From the NCBI RefSeq assembly GCF_000269865.1, contig NZ_AKKV01000026.1:62001-126000 (forward strand): 64,000 nt of DNA. The letters are read 5' to 3'. The position numbers were made by a program, and so were the translations under genes. Shown piece after piece: positions 43,907 through 56,766 of the stretch (its first letter is position 1; every line of letters begins with the position of its first letter). Below the pieces are notes generated by a model. That model ran no database searches and had not been told where the DNA came from. It saw only the letters and a list, made by a program, of their open reading frames with translations. The DNA comes from Fictibacillus macauensis ZFHKF-1 (GTDB lineage: Bacteria; Bacillota; Bacilli; Bacillales; Fictibacillaceae).

Positions 43907-43949
43907 AAAAATGGCTTCAGCATCGTTTTTTGATGCTGAAGCCATTTTT
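43907..43949. terminator. Bidirectional terminator after the prenyltransferase
   Basis: Arms ATGGCTTCAGCATC and GATGCTGAAGCCAT between A and T runs. A near copy occurs at 58822-58866 and a related one at 52936-52978, each next to the dispersed intergenic element. Confidence 0.88.
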
Positions 43950-43980
43950 TGATGTCGCTCTTTATTTTCATTTTAGATTG

Positions 43981-44140
43981 TCTTGTGTTCTTGCGTTCAA
44001 GTTTCACAAGCGTACCTGATTCGCGCGCAAACCAAGGCAAATCCCCCTCTGAGCAAGAGCAGAAGATCAAAAAAAGAGTAAATCAAGCGCTAAGCTCGCG
44101 TTGCACCACAAAACAGAGGAAATGATGTGTCCCAAGTTCT
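43981..44140 (-). repeat. Dispersed intergenic element, inverted copy
   Basis: Read on the reverse strand this contains GAACTTGGGACACA, GCGAGCTTAGCGCTTG, CTCTTTTTTTG, CTCTTGCTCAGAG and CGCGCGAATCAGG. The same blocks occur in the same order at 58192-58640. It ends about 30 bp from the 43907-43949 hairpin. Occupies the gap between the MenA-like gene and yrhC. Confidence 0.7.
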
Positions 44141-44229
44141 TTTTTCTAAAGATGTTTTAATTTGCTGAAACGGGGTATAGAATAGCAAACAGAAAAAGAG
44201 AACTCGGGGAATCCCCAAGCTCTCTTATA

Positions 44230-44472
44230 TTATTGTTCATACGCTTGATCTAATTTTTTTCGCAAATGTTGGACATAACTATATAATGCAATCGTAATAG
44301 AGAGACCTATAAATGAAGAAGTACCACAAACAATCACACTATTTGTATCTTTTCCAGCAAAGGGAATAACCGTTCCTAAATACATAAACGCACTTAATGA
44401 TAATAAAATTACCCCAAAGCGTTGGAAATCTTGAATTTTCACTTTTAATTGTTCAATTGCTTTTGTTTCCAT
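44230..44472 (-). CDS. yrhC: YrhC family membrane protein
   Basis: 80 residues: an N-terminal charged helix (KVKIQDFQRFGVILL) and two membrane helices, with AFMYLGTVIPFAGKD matching the YrhC pattern LYVGTVIP. It follows mccB as in B. subtilis, though a terminator lies between. Function unknown. Confidence 0.85.
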   Translation of the reverse strand: METKAIEQLKVKIQDFQRFGVILLSLSAFMYLGTVIPFAGKDTNSVIVCGTSSFIGLSITIALYSYVQHLRKKLDQAYEQ

Positions 44473-44563
44473 GTAACAGAACCCCTTTCTTGTCCATTAT
44501 TTTTCTACCATAACATATTTCAGCTAGGAAGAGTGTGTAAAAATTTTGACAAAATAAAAAGAG

Positions 44564-44592
44564 AACGCCTATTTCCAAGGAAATAGGCGTTT
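44564..44592 (-). terminator. mccB operon terminator
   Basis: Arms AACGCCTATTTCC and GGAAATAGGCGTT with a short loop, directly after the mccB stop. Confidence 0.85.
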
Positions 44593-44598
44593 TCCGTT

Positions 44599-46663
<2,065 letters not shown>

Positions 46664-46674
46664 CTAGACTCCCC

Positions 46675-47142
46675 TTATTCAGCAAATACCTTATGCCATT
46701 CATCTTTTTTTGCTAACATTGCTTTAGCAATCTCTTTTGCGCCTTCTAGACTATGATTTGCTGCCCATCCACATTGGACGACGTTACAAGCAGGTACTTC
46801 TGTCGCTTGTAGCACGTCTTCTAACGTTTTTTCAAGCACAGCTAAAATTTCATCATAGTTGTCATGATTAATAACAGATAAGTAGAAACCTGTTTGGCAC
46901 CCCATTGGACTAATATCAACAACTGAGTCATGATGATTACGAATGTTTTCTGCCATCAAATGTTCAATCGAATGCAAACCTGCCATCTCCATATGATCTT
47001 CGTTTGGTTGGCAAAAGCGGATGTCATACTTATGAATCATATCCCCGTTTTTTCCTTCTGTTGTACCGGCAAGACGTACATAAGGTGCAGCGACCTTCGT
47101 ATGATCTAAATTAAAGCTTTCTACGTTCATTTTTTTAACCAT
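46675..47142 (-). CDS. luxS: S-ribosylhomocysteine lyase LuxS
   Basis: Iron/zinc enzyme that splits S-ribosylhomocysteine into homocysteine and DPD, the AI-2 precursor. Metal ligands are in [12 protein letters not shown] (HxxEH) and [13 protein letters not shown]; the catalytic Cys is in MGCQTGFYL. 155 residues from its usual start [12 protein letters not shown] (ATG at 47128); a GTG-type start adds a few residues. Its place inside the mtnN-mccA operon matches its biochemical step. In B. subtilis luxS is elsewhere. Confidence 0.96.
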   Translation of the reverse strand: MVKKMNVESFNLDHTKVAAPYVRLAGTTEGKNGDMIHKYDIRFCQPNEDHMEMAGLHSIEHLMAENIRNHHDSVVDISPMGCQTGFYLSVINHDNYDEILAVLEKTLEDVLQATEVPACNVVQCGWAANHSLEGAKEIAKAMLAKKDEWHKVFAE

Positions 47143-47839
47143 GCTGTTTCAACTCCTCTAACATTAATAAAATCAATTCAGCCGAATTTTTCGAAGCTGT
47201 TTCTAAAAATTGATCGTAAGAGATGCGTGCATCTTTTCCTGCGATATCCGAAAGCGAACGAATAATGACAAAGGGCACATCAAACTGATGAGCGGTTTGT
47301 GCAATCGCTGCCGCTTCCATTTCAGCTGCATATAAGCCTGCTAGTTTACTTTTAATAAATTCTACGCGCTCATGATCGCTCATGAATGAATCACCAGAAG
47401 CAATTAATCCTTTTGCCACTTGAATGCCGCTTACTTTTTCCGCACTTTTTTCTGCAATCGCAACGAGTGTTTCATGTGGCATATAGCAGGCTGGCATTTG
47501 TGGTACTTGCCCGTATTCATAGCCAAAAATCGTTGCATCCACATCATGGTGACGAACCTCTGTCGAGATCACAACGTCTCCTACATTTAATGTACTATGA
47601 AATCCGCCAGCTGAGCCTGTATTAATAATATAATCTGGTTGGTAGCGCTCAATTAACAAAGTTGTAGCGATTGCCGCATTCACTTTACCGATTCCAGATT
47701 TTAATAAGATAATATCTAAGCCATCCAGCTGACCGCTATAAAATTCACAGCCTGCCATCGTTACATCTTCACGATTGCTTAATTTTTCACGTAAAATAAC
47801 GACTTCCTCTTCCATCGCACCAATAATTCCGATTTTCAT
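47135..47839 (-). CDS. mtnN: 5'-methylthioadenosine/S-adenosylhomocysteine nucleosidase
   Basis: Removes adenine from SAH and MTA. Family start [16 protein letters not shown], with the base-site [17 protein letters not shown] and the catalytic Asp in [11 protein letters not shown]. About 234 residues. Supplies S-ribosylhomocysteine to LuxS, whose gene overlaps downstream. Confidence 0.95.
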   Translation of the reverse strand: MKIGIIGAMEEEVVILREKLSNREDVTMAGCEFYSGQLDGLDIILLKSGIGKVNAAIATTLLIERYQPDYIINTGSAGGFHSTLNVGDVVISTEVRHHDVDATIFGYEYGQVPQMPACYMPHETLVAIAEKSAEKVSGIQVAKGLIASGDSFMSDHERVEFIKSKLAGLYAAEMEAAAIAQTAHQFDVPFVIIRSLSDIAGKDARISYDQFLETASKNSAELILLMLEELKQHG

Positions 47840-47861
47840 ACACACAGCTCCAATGACTCTC

Positions 47862-48506
47862 TTATTTGCTTCTTTTTACAGCTTCCATTAGCCAGACGTA
47901 ACCATTTAGCTTGTTGAAAGCAACTTCAAATCCGTGCTTTTCAAACAGCTCATTTAAGACATCTATCGTTGTATAGTACTCACTTTGCAAATCATGAAGT
48001 AAATTTGCAAAGCCCTGCTCACTAACAATACGATGACGTTCGGTACGATCGGCTTCGTTCACGAAAGCGGTATCCGCAAATACAATTTTACCATTTTCCT
48101 TTAAAAGCTGGCTATATAATTGAATAGCAGAGTCTTTCTCTTCGTTCGTTAAATGATGAAACGCGTACGTGCTGACAATTGCATCTGGCGTTGTTGGCAA
48201 TTCAGGAAAGGCTAAAAAGTCGCCATCATACAACGTTAACTCTGGAAAACGCGCACTCGTTTTACTGCGCATCGCAGAAGACGGTTCAACGCCATATACT
48301 GTGCGTCCTGCGGCGAATAGCTTTTCCGTTAAGTTTCCTGTACCAACGCCGAATTCTAAAACGGTTCCTTCCGTTTTAGAAACAACCGTTTCTAAAATCG
48401 TGTCATAGTGTTCAAACACTTCTTTATATTCCTCATCATGGCCGGTTACGGTTTGATCATATGACTCGGCCCACTCATCAAATAACGATATAAACTCTCT
48501 ACCCAT
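47862..48506 (-). CDS. yrrT: YrrT, SAM-dependent methyltransferase
   Basis: Class I methyltransferase, 214 residues, motif [17 protein letters not shown]-terminus [20 protein letters not shown] is YrrT-like. First gene of yrrT-mtnN-luxS-mccA-mccB; its product SAH would feed the pathway. An imperfect inverted repeat (AATTCCTAT and GAATT, 48532-48556) in the promoter could be a CymR-type site, which is inference. Confidence 0.9.
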   Translation of the reverse strand: MGREFISLFDEWAESYDQTVTGHDEEYKEVFEHYDTILETVVSKTEGTVLEFGVGTGNLTEKLFAAGRTVYGVEPSSAMRSKTSARFPELTLYDGDFLAFPELPTTPDAIVSTYAFHHLTNEEKDSAIQLYSQLLKENGKIVFADTAFVNEADRTERHRIVSEQGFANLLHDLQSEYYTTIDVLNELFEKHGFEVAFNKLNGYVWLMEAVKRSK

Positions 48507-48633
48507 CTAACACTCCACCTTTAAAATATATAATTCCTATCAATATAGTATGAATTAAATTGCTTATAGGTTACAAGATACCATAGCCCCTTTACTTAAT
48601 CAATCATTTACACCTAAAATTTTCTTCAAAAAA

Positions 48634-48668
48634 AAAGACGAATCAGCGCTGATCACTGATTCGTCTTT
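48634..48668 (-). terminator. Terminator after yrrS
   Basis: Arms AAAGACGAATCAG and CTGATTCGTCTTT with an A/T-rich flank, downstream of the yrrS stop. Confidence 0.85.
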
Positions 48669-48679
48669 CGTACGTTGTT

Positions 48680-49243
48680 TTAAGATTGTTTTTTTACAGC
48701 GAGTGGTTTCCACCCTTTGTCGTTTTCCCATTGAAGTTGAACTTCATAGCGTGAACCATCTTTTTTTGATAATACTCGTCCTAAGGAACGATCAGGGCCG
48801 CCGCCATTTCCGAGCCACAATAAGGTCATCTCATCTTGCGCTATGCCTGTTGCATACGATAACGCCTTTAGTTGCTCATCCCAGTCCGTAGATCCTTTGT
48901 CATAGCTTTTCGTATGTTCGCCCTTTTGAGACGTACCTACTGCTTCCCAAGGACCATTCGGGCCGCCACCTTCTTTTTTCTCATCCTTTTTTTCCTTATC
49001 TTCTTTTGAATCCTCTTTTTCTTTGTCACGGTCATGATTCGCCTGATCATTTGCAGATTTGTTTGCATCATTTGCAGAGGAAGTTGAAGGTGTGTCTTTT
49101 GATGACGAGGCACGGTCGTCGCCTCCGCCTTTAAAGATCCCGAATCCAACAGCGACAATCAGTACGATAACGATAATGATCGCAATGTTGAGCGTGCGAT
49201 TTTGTTTTCTTCTCTCGAAGCGGGAATTATGTTTTTTACTCAT
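48680..49243 (-). CDS. yrrS: YrrS family protein (DUF1510)
   Basis: 187 residues. A basic cytosolic N-terminus SRFERRKQNRTLNI precedes one membrane helix (AIIIVIVLIVAVGFGIF). A long charged linker rich in Asp, Lys and Glu follows, then the C-terminal DUF1510 domain (GPWEAVGTSQKGEHTKSY, WDEQLKALSYATGI). Position between greA and yrrT matches B. subtilis. Function unknown; yrrS is in the pbpI neighbourhood in B. subtilis, but no pbpI is here. Confidence 0.87.
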   Translation of the reverse strand: MSKKHNSRFERRKQNRTLNIAIIIVIVLIVAVGFGIFKGGGDDRASSSKDTPSTSSANDANKSANDQANHDRDKEKEDSKEDKEKKDEKKEGGGPNGPWEAVGTSQKGEHTKSYDKGSTDWDEQLKALSYATGIAQDEMTLLWLGNGGGPDRSLGRVLSKKDGSRYEVQLQWENDKGWKPLAVKKQS

Positions 49244-49385
49244 ACGAACCTCCTCATAGTTAGCTTAGTTACTTTTCATTTTACCACGATAAACTCATTC
49301 GACAAGTTTGAGATTTTATGTGTGTCGGATTTCCCACCATCTTTTGTTAAATCGGCATAAATCACGGCTTCTTAAAGGAAAACAT

Positions 49386-49416
49386 AAAAAAAGCGCCCTA
49401 CAAAGAGCGCTTTTTG
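49386..49416 (-). terminator. greA terminator
   Basis: Arms AAAAAGCGC and GCGCTTTTT around CCTACAAAGA, just after the greA stop. Confidence 0.85.
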
Positions 49417-49421
49417 CTGAC

Positions 49422-49898
49422 TTACTTTACTTCTAAAATGCGAACTTGGATTTCTCCACCTGGTGTTTGTACAGCTACTTCATCACCAATTTTTTTACCT
49501 AAAAGGCTTTTCGCCATCGGAGAATCATTGGAGATCTTGCCTTCAAACGGATCGGCTTCTGCACTACCGACAATCATATAGGTTTCTTCGTCGCCATCTG
49601 GAAGCTCTAAAAACTTTACAGATTTACCGATTGAAACAACATCACCAGCTGTTTTATTTTCTTCAATAATAACAGCATCACGAATCATTTTCTCTAATTG
49701 TACAATGCGGGCTTCAACGAACGCTTGCTCGTCTTTCGCAGCATCGTACTCAGAGTTCTCAGATAAGTCACCGAAGCTACGCGCAATCTTAATGCGTTCT
49801 ACAACTTCTTTTCTTTTTTCTGTTTTTAAGTATTCAAGGTCATTCTCTAATTTTTGTTTTCCATCTAATGTCATATAGTGTTTTTTTTCTTCTGACAT
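49422..49898 (-). CDS. greA: Transcription elongation factor GreA
   Basis: Reactivates backtracked RNA polymerase by stimulating transcript cleavage. The N-terminal coiled coil contains [20 protein letters not shown] with the acidic tip; the C-terminal FKBP-like domain has [20 protein letters not shown]. 158 residues. Confidence 0.96.
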   Translation of the reverse strand: MSEEKKHYMTLDGKQKLENDLEYLKTEKRKEVVERIKIARSFGDLSENSEYDAAKDEQAFVEARIVQLEKMIRDAVIIEENKTAGDVVSIGKSVKFLELPDGDEETYMIVGSAEADPFEGKISNDSPMAKSLLGKKIGDEVAVQTPGGEIQVRILEVK

Positions 49899-50033
49899 CT
49901 GATCATCACTCCTTTAATTCATCATGCGTCTTTGTTGACGTAGTATGTAACACCATACTAGAAAATAAAGCGCTTGCCAAATCTTTTGCTGACAAAAAAA
50001 GCGCGAGCGGTAATAAAAAATGAGGGCATCGCC

Positions 50034-50675
50034 TCATTTTTCTACAATGGCTTTCTCCTCCAGAATGGTTTGTATTTTCGTTACCATTAAATCAATTGCG
50101 ACTCGGTTTTGTCCACCTTCTGGAATAATAATATCGGCATATCGTTTCGTTGGCTCAATGAATTGGTTATGCATTGGCCGAACGACGGATGTGTACTGTT
50201 CGATGACAGAATCCAATGTTCTTCCGCGATCACGTGTGTCGCGTACGATTCGGCGAATGATGCGAACGTCAGCATCTGTATCAACAAACAATTTAATATC
50301 CATAAGATCGCGTAGACGGTCATCTTCTAAAATAAGAATTCCTTCTAATATGATAACGTCTTTTGGTTCAACTGGAATAATTTTATCACTTCTTGTATGC
50401 GCTGTATAGTCATAAACTGGCTTTTCTATGGATTTATATTCCAAAAGAGAACCAATATGTCCGATTAACAACTCATTATCAAACGCTAACGGGTGATCGT
50501 AATTTGTTTGATAGCGCTCTTCCATTGTTTTTTCGGCTTGATCTCGGTAATAGGAATCTTGTTCGATAATCAAAATCGATTGATCTTGAAATTGACGGTA
50601 AATTTCTTTCGCTACCGTTGTTTTTCCAGAACCTGATCCTCCTGCTACCCCTATGACGATTGGTTTTTTTGCCAT
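50034..50675 (-). CDS. udk: Uridine kinase
   Basis: Phosphorylates uridine and cytidine in pyrimidine salvage. P-loop [22 protein letters not shown] and NYDHPLAFD substrate loops, and VILEGILIL. 213 residues. In B. subtilis two U32 peptidase genes (yrrN/yrrO) lie between udk and yrrM; here yrrM follows directly. Confidence 0.96.
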   Translation of the reverse strand: MAKKPIVIGVAGGSGSGKTTVAKEIYRQFQDQSILIIEQDSYYRDQAEKTMEERYQTNYDHPLAFDNELLIGHIGSLLEYKSIEKPVYDYTAHTRSDKIIPVEPKDVIILEGILILEDDRLRDLMDIKLFVDTDADVRIIRRIVRDTRDRGRTLDSVIEQYTSVVRPMHNQFIEPTKRYADIIIPEGGQNRVAIDLMVTKIQTILEEKAIVEK

Positions 50676-50715
50676 GGTCTTACTCCTTCCACATTCAAGG
50701 CACTGCCGATCTCTT

Positions 50716-51357
50716 TTATTTTTTTACTGAAATTGCTAATCCATCACCAACGGGAAGAATAGCGGTCTCATACTCTGGATGCTGCATTAAAAATTCATTG
50801 TAGGATTGAATTTTTCTAATCAAGGCCCGGAGTCTTCTTGTTTGCGCAATACGTCCGTCGGCAACATATCCTTTAAATAGGATGTTATCAGAAAAAATCA
50901 CCCCACCAGATGATAAATACTTGCTATAGTTATCAAAAAAGGGACGATATTGCCCTTTTGCAGCATCGATGAAAATGGCATCAAACGGCGCTAATTGCGC
51001 TACATCCTCTACACATTCGTTGGCGTCGCTATGAAGCACCGTAATTCGATCTTCAAGAGAGAAGCGCTTGATGTTTTCAAGCGCTACGTTATATCGCTCA
51101 TCGTCTCGTTCAATCGTAACGATGGTAGCTTCTTTCACTGTTTGTGCCATTCGAATAGCAGAATATCCGATCGCAGAACCGATCTCCAATATTCTTTTCG
51201 GTTGGAGAAGGCGTAATTGCTGTAGTAGCACTTCCATCCCAATTAACTCCATAATGGGCACTTCATGCTCACGAGCATACGATTCTAGTTCCATTACTTC
51301 CTTGTCTCTTTGGGGAATAAGCTCTTCCAAGTATGTTTCGATATTTTTTGAAATCAA
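50716..51357 (-). CDS. yrrM: YrrM, O-methyltransferase
   Basis: Class I, family 3 O-methyltransferase (213 residues). Motif [17 protein letters not shown], acidic [10 protein letters not shown], and [13 protein letters not shown] with the metal/substrate aspartate. Similar proteins (TrmR) methylate wobble hydroxyuridine of tRNA, which is likely here too (family knowledge). Confidence 0.9.
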   Translation of the reverse strand: MISKNIETYLEELIPQRDKEVMELESYAREHEVPIMELIGMEVLLQQLRLLQPKRILEIGSAIGYSAIRMAQTVKEATIVTIERDDERYNVALENIKRFSLEDRITVLHSDANECVEDVAQLAPFDAIFIDAAKGQYRPFFDNYSKYLSSGGVIFSDNILFKGYVADGRIAQTRRLRALIRKIQSYNEFLMQHPEYETAILPVGDGLAISVKK

Positions 51358-51423
51358 AGAACCTTCCTCCTTACAGAACTCAACCGAACTATTATATCAT
51401 AAATGGACGCGGGGAGAATAGAT

Positions 51424-52548
51424 TTATCCTTGTTCCTCATGCTTTTTCCACTCACTTTTATAACGGTTAATCGCTTTTTGATGATCGGCAAAGTTTTTCG
51501 TATAAATGACTTCACCACTTGGACGTGCATAGAAGAATAAGTAATCCGATTTTTCGGGATGAAGCGCTGCTTTAATTGACGGTTCACCTGGAGAATTAAT
51601 CGGGCCAATGGGAAGTCCTTTATATTTATACGTATTATAGGGAGAGTCAATTTTTAACTCTTTGTATAACAGCTTCACTTTAAAATTCTTTCGTGCATAT
51701 TTGACAGTCGGATCCGAACCAAGCGGGATTTGCTTTTTGATACGATTGTAAAATACGCCGGCAATTTTCCCACGATCTTGATCTGCTTGTGCTTCGCCTT
51801 CAACAATTGCCGCCATTGTTAAGAGTTGATACGGTGTTTTCTTCATGTCCTTCATGTCTTTTTTATAGAGATCAAGCACGTTTTCTGTTTTCGCTACCAT
51901 GCGTGTTACAATCTCTTTAACACTTGTTTTTTTCGTATTAAATACATATTTCGCTGGAAATAAGTAGCCTTCAAGTGGATAATAAATTTTCTTATTAAAT
52001 ACCTTCTTGTCGATGATTGGGTATTTGCCTTGTAATTCTTTTACGAAGGCACGATCATTCATAACTTGTAATACGCTCTCTTCGGATTGACCGGTTTGTT
52101 TCGCAATAACCTTCGCTACTTTTGGAACGGTAAAGCCTTCTGGAATTGTAATGGATACGTGATGACGCATGCCCTCTTTTCCTTCTGTTAACACCGATAA
52201 AATTTGATCGGCATCCATCCCGGTTGTAAAATCATATGTTCCTGCTTTTAAGTTGCTTTCGTTTTTGTATTTTGCATACCAAGCAAAAATCGTACTACTT
52301 TTAATAACGCCTTTTTTCTCAAGTTGATCCCCAATATCATTAATGGACGAGCCTTGTGAGATCATTACTGTGATGTCTTGTTCTTTCTCACTGTTCAACG
52401 GACCGAGCGCACTTTTTATGTATGTATAGCCAAAGATCAGTACAGCAAGGAGCACAACGAAAAGCGATAGAGCAATTTTCAATCCGGTTCTCTTTTTCTT
52501 AGGACCATTGGGTAATGGGCCGCCGGACACAGTGTTCAATAATAGCAT
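51424..52548 (-). CDS. mltG: Endolytic murein transglycosylase MltG (YceG-like)
   Basis: Cleaves nascent peptidoglycan strands. One membrane helix (IALSLFVVLLAVLIFGYTY), a LysM-like region and the YceG domain with MAAIVEGEAQADQDR (catalytic Glu) and LPIGPINSPGEPSIKAAL. The ATG at 52546-52548 (MLLLNTVSGG) has GGGGAGA at good spacing; the longer frame to 52599 has none. About 374 residues (B. subtilis yrrL). Confidence 0.93.
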   Translation of the reverse strand: MLLLNTVSGGPLPNGPKKKRTGLKIALSLFVVLLAVLIFGYTYIKSALGPLNSEKEQDITVMISQGSSINDIGDQLEKKGVIKSSTIFAWYAKYKNESNLKAGTYDFTTGMDADQILSVLTEGKEGMRHHVSITIPEGFTVPKVAKVIAKQTGQSEESVLQVMNDRAFVKELQGKYPIIDKKVFNKKIYYPLEGYLFPAKYVFNTKKTSVKEIVTRMVAKTENVLDLYKKDMKDMKKTPYQLLTMAAIVEGEAQADQDRGKIAGVFYNRIKKQIPLGSDPTVKYARKNFKVKLLYKELKIDSPYNTYKYKGLPIGPINSPGEPSIKAALHPEKSDYLFFYARPSGEVIYTKNFADHQKAINRYKSEWKKHEEQG

Positions 52549-52672
52549 GAGCTTATCTCCCCTTTCATCTGCTTTATTATACTGATAAGTAAAATTCATG
52601 TCTAGTTTCCTCGAAATTTGTTTCCAATCATTAGTATGTACAGTTTCGTCAAGAACTAGCGATTAAGATGAA

Positions 52673-52905
52673 GAAGGACTTGTGATTCAGTATGTTTTGG
52701 GTGTTTTTGCACGTGGAATTGTTGTTGCGTACGATGCTCTACGCACGAAATTTTTGTGTTGCACAATATTTTCATTTTTTTTGGCGTTTTCATAGGTTTG
52801 GCTCTTGTTTTGCTTTTTTTATCCCATGCACATGCTTTTGCACACGATTTGTCTTGCTTGCGCTTGAAACTGGTACTCCTGCGCCCGATTCATTCTCAGT
52901 CAATT
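52673..52905 (+). repeat. Dispersed intergenic element, divergent copy
   Basis: Blocks shared with the 58192-58640 copies, in the same order: GAAGGACTTG, then GGCTCTTGTTTTGCT, CCCATGC.CATGCTTTTG, GATTTGTCTTG and a GCGCCCGA remnant of the 21-bp unit. More diverged than the other copies. It fills the mltG-yrzB gap and is followed by the 52936-52978 hairpin. No ribosome-site-supported coding frame. Confidence 0.55.
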
Positions 52906-52935
52906 TTTCCGCATGGGCTTACAGGCATACAATGA

Positions 52936-52978
52936 AAAAAATGGCTTTATCACCCAACTGATGATAAAGCCATTTTTT
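52936..52978. terminator. yrzB terminator, related to the element-associated hairpins
   Basis: Arms ATGGCTTTATCA and TGATAAAGCCAT flanked by A6 and T6; bidirectional. Confidence 0.88.
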
Positions 52979-52994
52979 GTGAATGAAGATCTTT

Positions 52995-53288
52995 TTACTC
53001 TTCGTCTTGTAGAGCGTTTAATGTTTCTTCAATCATTTCCCACTCTTCGTCTGTTTCTAAAGGATAAAGCTCAAGATCATCTTCGCCTTCGCCTTTTTCT
53101 ACGATACGGAATGGATACACTTCTTGCTCTTCTTCTTCATCTTCTTCTCCTTCGCCAGCTGGAACGAGTAGAATGTATGAATGACCTGTCGGAGTTGTGC
53201 TTCCGTCAATTTGTAGTAATACTTCAAATAAATTCTCTTCCCCATCTTCTCCAGGGATTACAATGTGTTCTCTTTCTTCGTTTGCCAT
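52995..53288 (-). CDS. yrzB: YrzB, DUF1292 protein
   Basis: 97 very acidic residues (EHIVIPGEDGEENLFEVLL, SYILLVPAGE, EEEEQEVYPFR). The DUF1292 pattern and its position between yrrK and mltG identify it. Function unknown. Confidence 0.92.
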   Translation of the reverse strand: MANEEREHIVIPGEDGEENLFEVLLQIDGSTTPTGHSYILLVPAGEGEEDEEEEQEVYPFRIVEKGEGEDDLELYPLETDEEWEMIEETLNALQDEE

Positions 53289-53299
53289 TATGGGTCACC

Positions 53300-53728
53300 T
53301 CATTTGTTTAATTGCTGTCTGTCTAAATAACCTTGCAGGATTAAGACAGCAGCCATTTTATCAATTACTTGCTTGCGCTTTTTGCGGCTTACATCAGCAG
53401 AAATGAGCATTTTTTCAGCAGCCATCGTCGTTAGACGCTCGTCCCATAACACAACCGGAACGTTGTATCGTTCTTGCGCTTGCGCCGCAAACGCCTGACA
53501 CGCTTCTCCGCTCGGCCCAATAGAGCCGTTCATGTTTTTGGGTAAACCTACTACAATGGCTTCTACTTCATACTGCGTAACCCATTCACCAATTCGTTCA
53601 AATACTTCATCGGGTTGATGTGGTTTTCGCTTCACCGTCTCAATCCCTTGAGCGGTCCAGCCCATGCTATCGCTTACGGCGACACCGACTGTATGCGAGC
53701 CAACATCTAGTCCTAAAACCCTCGGCAT
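53300..53728 (-). CDS. yrrK: Holliday-junction-resolvase-like YqgF/RuvX protein (YrrK)
   Basis: RNase H-fold nuclease of the YqgF family, linked to pre-16S rRNA 5'-end processing. Active-site segments [31 protein letters not shown] and LWDERLTT. 142 residues. Overlaps ireB by one base. Confidence 0.94.
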   Translation of the reverse strand: MPRVLGLDVGSHTVGVAVSDSMGWTAQGIETVKRKPHQPDEVFERIGEWVTQYEVEAIVVGLPKNMNGSIGPSGEACQAFAAQAQERYNVPVVLWDERLTTMAAEKMLISADVSRKKRKQVIDKMAAVLILQGYLDRQQLNK

Positions 53729-54000
53729 TAGTAAGAGTCCTCTTTCTTGGCATCAAGATAGGATTTCACAAGCTCTTCAATCAATTCATCACGCTCAATT
53801 TTCCGAATCATCGTTCGCGCATCGTTATGACGCGGAATATAAGCCGGGTCTCCAGACAGCAAGTATCCTACAATTTGATTGATTGGATTATACCCTTTTT
53901 CCTGTAGGGCTTCATACACAGAATAAAGGACTTTTTGTACATTTGGATCCATTGAATCGTCATGAAAGTTAAATTTCATCGTTTTATCCATCGAACTCAC
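53728..54000 (-). CDS. ireB: IreB family regulatory phosphoprotein (YrzL, DUF965)
   Basis: 90 residues from GTG 53998-54000 ([15 protein letters not shown]) with GAGGTG upstream; the longer frame to 54081 lacks similarity. Conserved [19 protein letters not shown] and [17 protein letters not shown]. In enterococci IreB is a target of the kinase IreK; the role in Bacillus is open. The threonines near the N-terminus fit the known phospho-sites. Confidence 0.93.
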   Translation of the reverse strand: MSSMDKTMKFNFHDDSMDPNVQKVLYSVYEALQEKGYNPINQIVGYLLSGDPAYIPRHNDARTMIRKIERDELIEELVKSYLDAKKEDSY

Positions 54001-54081
54001 GGCCAACACCTCTTTCTCTAAACTCCCAAATATAGAATGTAAGCGCAACTGCCTACAGTCATTGTACCCTTTATGACGCAA

Positions 54082-56718
54082 TTAGGAAACAGATTTCACT
54101 GTTTCAAAGACAGATTGTAACGCCTCTTCTAGCTTCGCTGGGTCTTTCCCACCAGCTTGTGCAAGATCCGGACGTCCACCACCGCCGCCACCACAACGGG
54201 TCGCTACTTCTTTAACAAGCTTTCCAGCATGGTAGCCTTGGGCAATTAAATCTTTCGACACGCCCGCAACGATATTAACTTTATCGCCATTGACGGCACC
54301 TAAGACGACAATACCACTAGCAAGCTTACTCTTCAAATCATCAACAATAGAACGCAGACCATTCATGTCACTAGCTTCTACGACTTTTGCAATAACCGCA
54401 ACGCCATTTACGTCAACTTGTTCATTGACTAAGCTACCCGCTTCCATATTACCAAGTTTCGCTGTTAATGATTCTTTTTCTCGTTGCAGGTCGCGCATTT
54501 GGCCTTGAAGGGCTTCAACACGCTGCGGTACGTCTTTTAAATTGGTTTTTAAGAAGCTCGCTGCTTCTTTAAGCAGTTGCACTTGTGCATTCATTGCTTT
54601 GTACGCTTCCTCACCTGTTACAGCTTCAATTCTGCGCGTTCCTGCACCTATACCCGTTTCCGAAAGAATCTTAAACAACCCAATTTCAGACGTGTTTTTA
54701 ACGTGCACGCCACCACAAAGCTCTAAGCTATACTCACCAATGCGAACAACTCGCACGACTTTTCCGTATTTTTCACCGAAAAGAGCCATCGCTCCCATTG
54801 CTTTTGCTTCTTCAATAGGCTTTACCATTTTCTCAACAGCAATCGAATGCCAAATCTTCTCGTTTACAATGCTTTCAATTTGCTCTAATTCTTCTGCTGT
54901 TATACTTCCAAAATGAGAAAAGTCAAAACGCAAGCGGCCAGGAGCAACGAGTGATCCTGCTTGGTTAACGTGTGTGCCTAGTACGTCTTTCAGCGCTTGA
55001 TGCAGCAAGTGAGTCGCTGTATGATTTTTTACGGTTGCTTGACGAAGACGCTCATTAACCGTCGCGGTCACAGTTGCGCCTTTTTTGATCGTACCGGTAA
55101 GCACTTCAACATGATGTACGTTCTGTCCATTTGGCGCTTTTTGTACATCTTTAACGCGCAATTGCACGCCATCCGCTGTTAGCACGCCTTGATCCGCTAC
55201 TTGCCCACCACTTTCAGCATAGAACGGTGTTACATTTAAGATGAGCTGTCCTTCATTACCTGCTGCTAACAAATCTACTTTTTCTCCATTGCTTAACAGC
55301 TCTTCGACAGTTGCTTCACACTGTTCTTCATCATAGCCGATAAATGTACTTTCCACAGTAATTTGGCTTAAATCGCCACCTTGTACTTGCATGGAATCTA
55401 CATCTTGGCGAGCTGAACGAGCGCGCTCACGCTGTGCTTCCATTTCACGCTCAAATTCTTCGCGATCAACGGTCATATTCTGCTCAGCCGCGTATTCTTC
55501 AGTTAATTCAAATGGAAAACCAAATGTATCATACAATTTAAACGCATCAGCCCCAGCAATCACGGTATGGTTTTGTGCTTTTTCCTTTTGCATAACCTCT
55601 TCTAAAATCGCTAAGCCTTCATTAATGGTTTCATGGAAACGCTCTTCTTCATTTTTGATTACTTTTTGAATAAATGGCGTTTTCTCTTCTACTTCTGGAT
55701 AAAAAGCTTTCATAATTTCGGCTACAGTTGGAACGAGCTCATACATAAATGGCTTTTCAATGCCAAGCTGTTTTGCAAAACGAATCGCGCGGCGAATGAG
55801 GCGACGCAAAATGTAACCGCGGCCTTCGTTCGATGGAAGAGCATTATCACCAACAGCAAAGGATACGGTTCGAATGTGATCGGCAATGACTTTAAATGCC
55901 GTATCATCCGCGTTGTTTTGCCCATATGCGCTTCCGGACAAACGTTCTGTTTGCTTAATAAGCGGCATAAATAAGTCGGTATCAAAATTGGTAGGCACGT
56001 CCTGAATTACACAAACCATGCGCTCAAGCCCCATACCAGTATCAATGTTTTTCTTTGGTAGCGGTGTATACGTACCGTCTGGATTATGGTTAAATTCTGA
56101 AAAGACGAGATTCCACACTTCTAAGTAGCGATCATTTTCTCCACCTGGATACAGTTCAGGATCATTTACGTCATTGCCAAAAGCCTCTCCACGATCGTAG
56201 AAAATTTCCGTATTTGGTCCACTTGGGCCTTCGCCAATGTCCCAGAAGTTACCTTCTAAACGAATAATGCGCTCTTCTGGCACGCCTACAGTATGTAACC
56301 ATAAATCGTACGCTTCATCATCTTCTGGATGAATGGTAACAGATAGCTTTTCTGGATCAAAGCCAATCCATTTAGGATCAGTTAAGAATTCCCATGCCCA
56401 CACGATGGCTTCTTTTTTAAAGTAATCTCCAATAGAGAAGTTTCCTAACATTTCAAAGAACGTATGGTGACGCGTTGTAACCCCTACATTTTCAATATCG
56501 TTCGTACGAATTGATTTTTGCGCGTTAACGATACGAGGGTTGTCTGGAATGACACGACCGTCGAAATATTTTTTTAGTGTTGCTACGCCACTATTAATCC
56601 AAAGCAACGATGGATCTTCATGCGGAACGAGCGATGCACTTGGTTCTACACTGTGACCTTTTTCTTGGAAAAAGTCTAAAAACAGTTGACGAACTTGAGC
56701 GGAAGTTAAGTGTTTCAT
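54082..56718 (-). CDS. alaS: Alanyl-tRNA synthetase
   Basis: 878 residues. Class II catalytic core at the N-terminus ([32 protein letters not shown]). The editing domain has [11 protein letters not shown] and [10 protein letters not shown] zinc ligands, and the C-terminal C-Ala domain ends with [18 protein letters not shown]-box leader upstream regulates it. Confidence 0.98.
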   Translation of the reverse strand: MKHLTSAQVRQLFLDFFQEKGHSVEPSASLVPHEDPSLLWINSGVATLKKYFDGRVIPDNPRIVNAQKSIRTNDIENVGVTTRHHTFFEMLGNFSIGDYFKKEAIVWAWEFLTDPKWIGFDPEKLSVTIHPEDDEAYDLWLHTVGVPEERIIRLEGNFWDIGEGPSGPNTEIFYDRGEAFGNDVNDPELYPGGENDRYLEVWNLVFSEFNHNPDGTYTPLPKKNIDTGMGLERMVCVIQDVPTNFDTDLFMPLIKQTERLSGSAYGQNNADDTAFKVIADHIRTVSFAVGDNALPSNEGRGYILRRLIRRAIRFAKQLGIEKPFMYELVPTVAEIMKAFYPEVEEKTPFIQKVIKNEEERFHETINEGLAILEEVMQKEKAQNHTVIAGADAFKLYDTFGFPFELTEEYAAEQNMTVDREEFEREMEAQRERARSARQDVDSMQVQGGDLSQITVESTFIGYDEEQCEATVEELLSNGEKVDLLAAGNEGQLILNVTPFYAESGGQVADQGVLTADGVQLRVKDVQKAPNGQNVHHVEVLTGTIKKGATVTATVNERLRQATVKNHTATHLLHQALKDVLGTHVNQAGSLVAPGRLRFDFSHFGSITAEELEQIESIVNEKIWHSIAVEKMVKPIEEAKAMGAMALFGEKYGKVVRVVRIGEYSLELCGGVHVKNTSEIGLFKILSETGIGAGTRRIEAVTGEEAYKAMNAQVQLLKEAASFLKTNLKDVPQRVEALQGQMRDLQREKESLTAKLGNMEAGSLVNEQVDVNGVAVIAKVVEASDMNGLRSIVDDLKSKLASGIVVLGAVNGDKVNIVAGVSKDLIAQGYHAGKLVKEVATRCGGGGGGRPDLAQAGGKDPAKLEEALQSVFETVKSVS

Positions 56719-56766
56719 ATGAATTCTCCTTTCATTTTCGAAAGCGATGACAAAGGCTATTTTTAT

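Noticed and set aside
52692-52961. Forward 89-codon frame in the mltG-yrzB gap
   Set aside because: Phe/Leu/Cys-rich text in the repeated element; a matching frame is not kept in the other copies.
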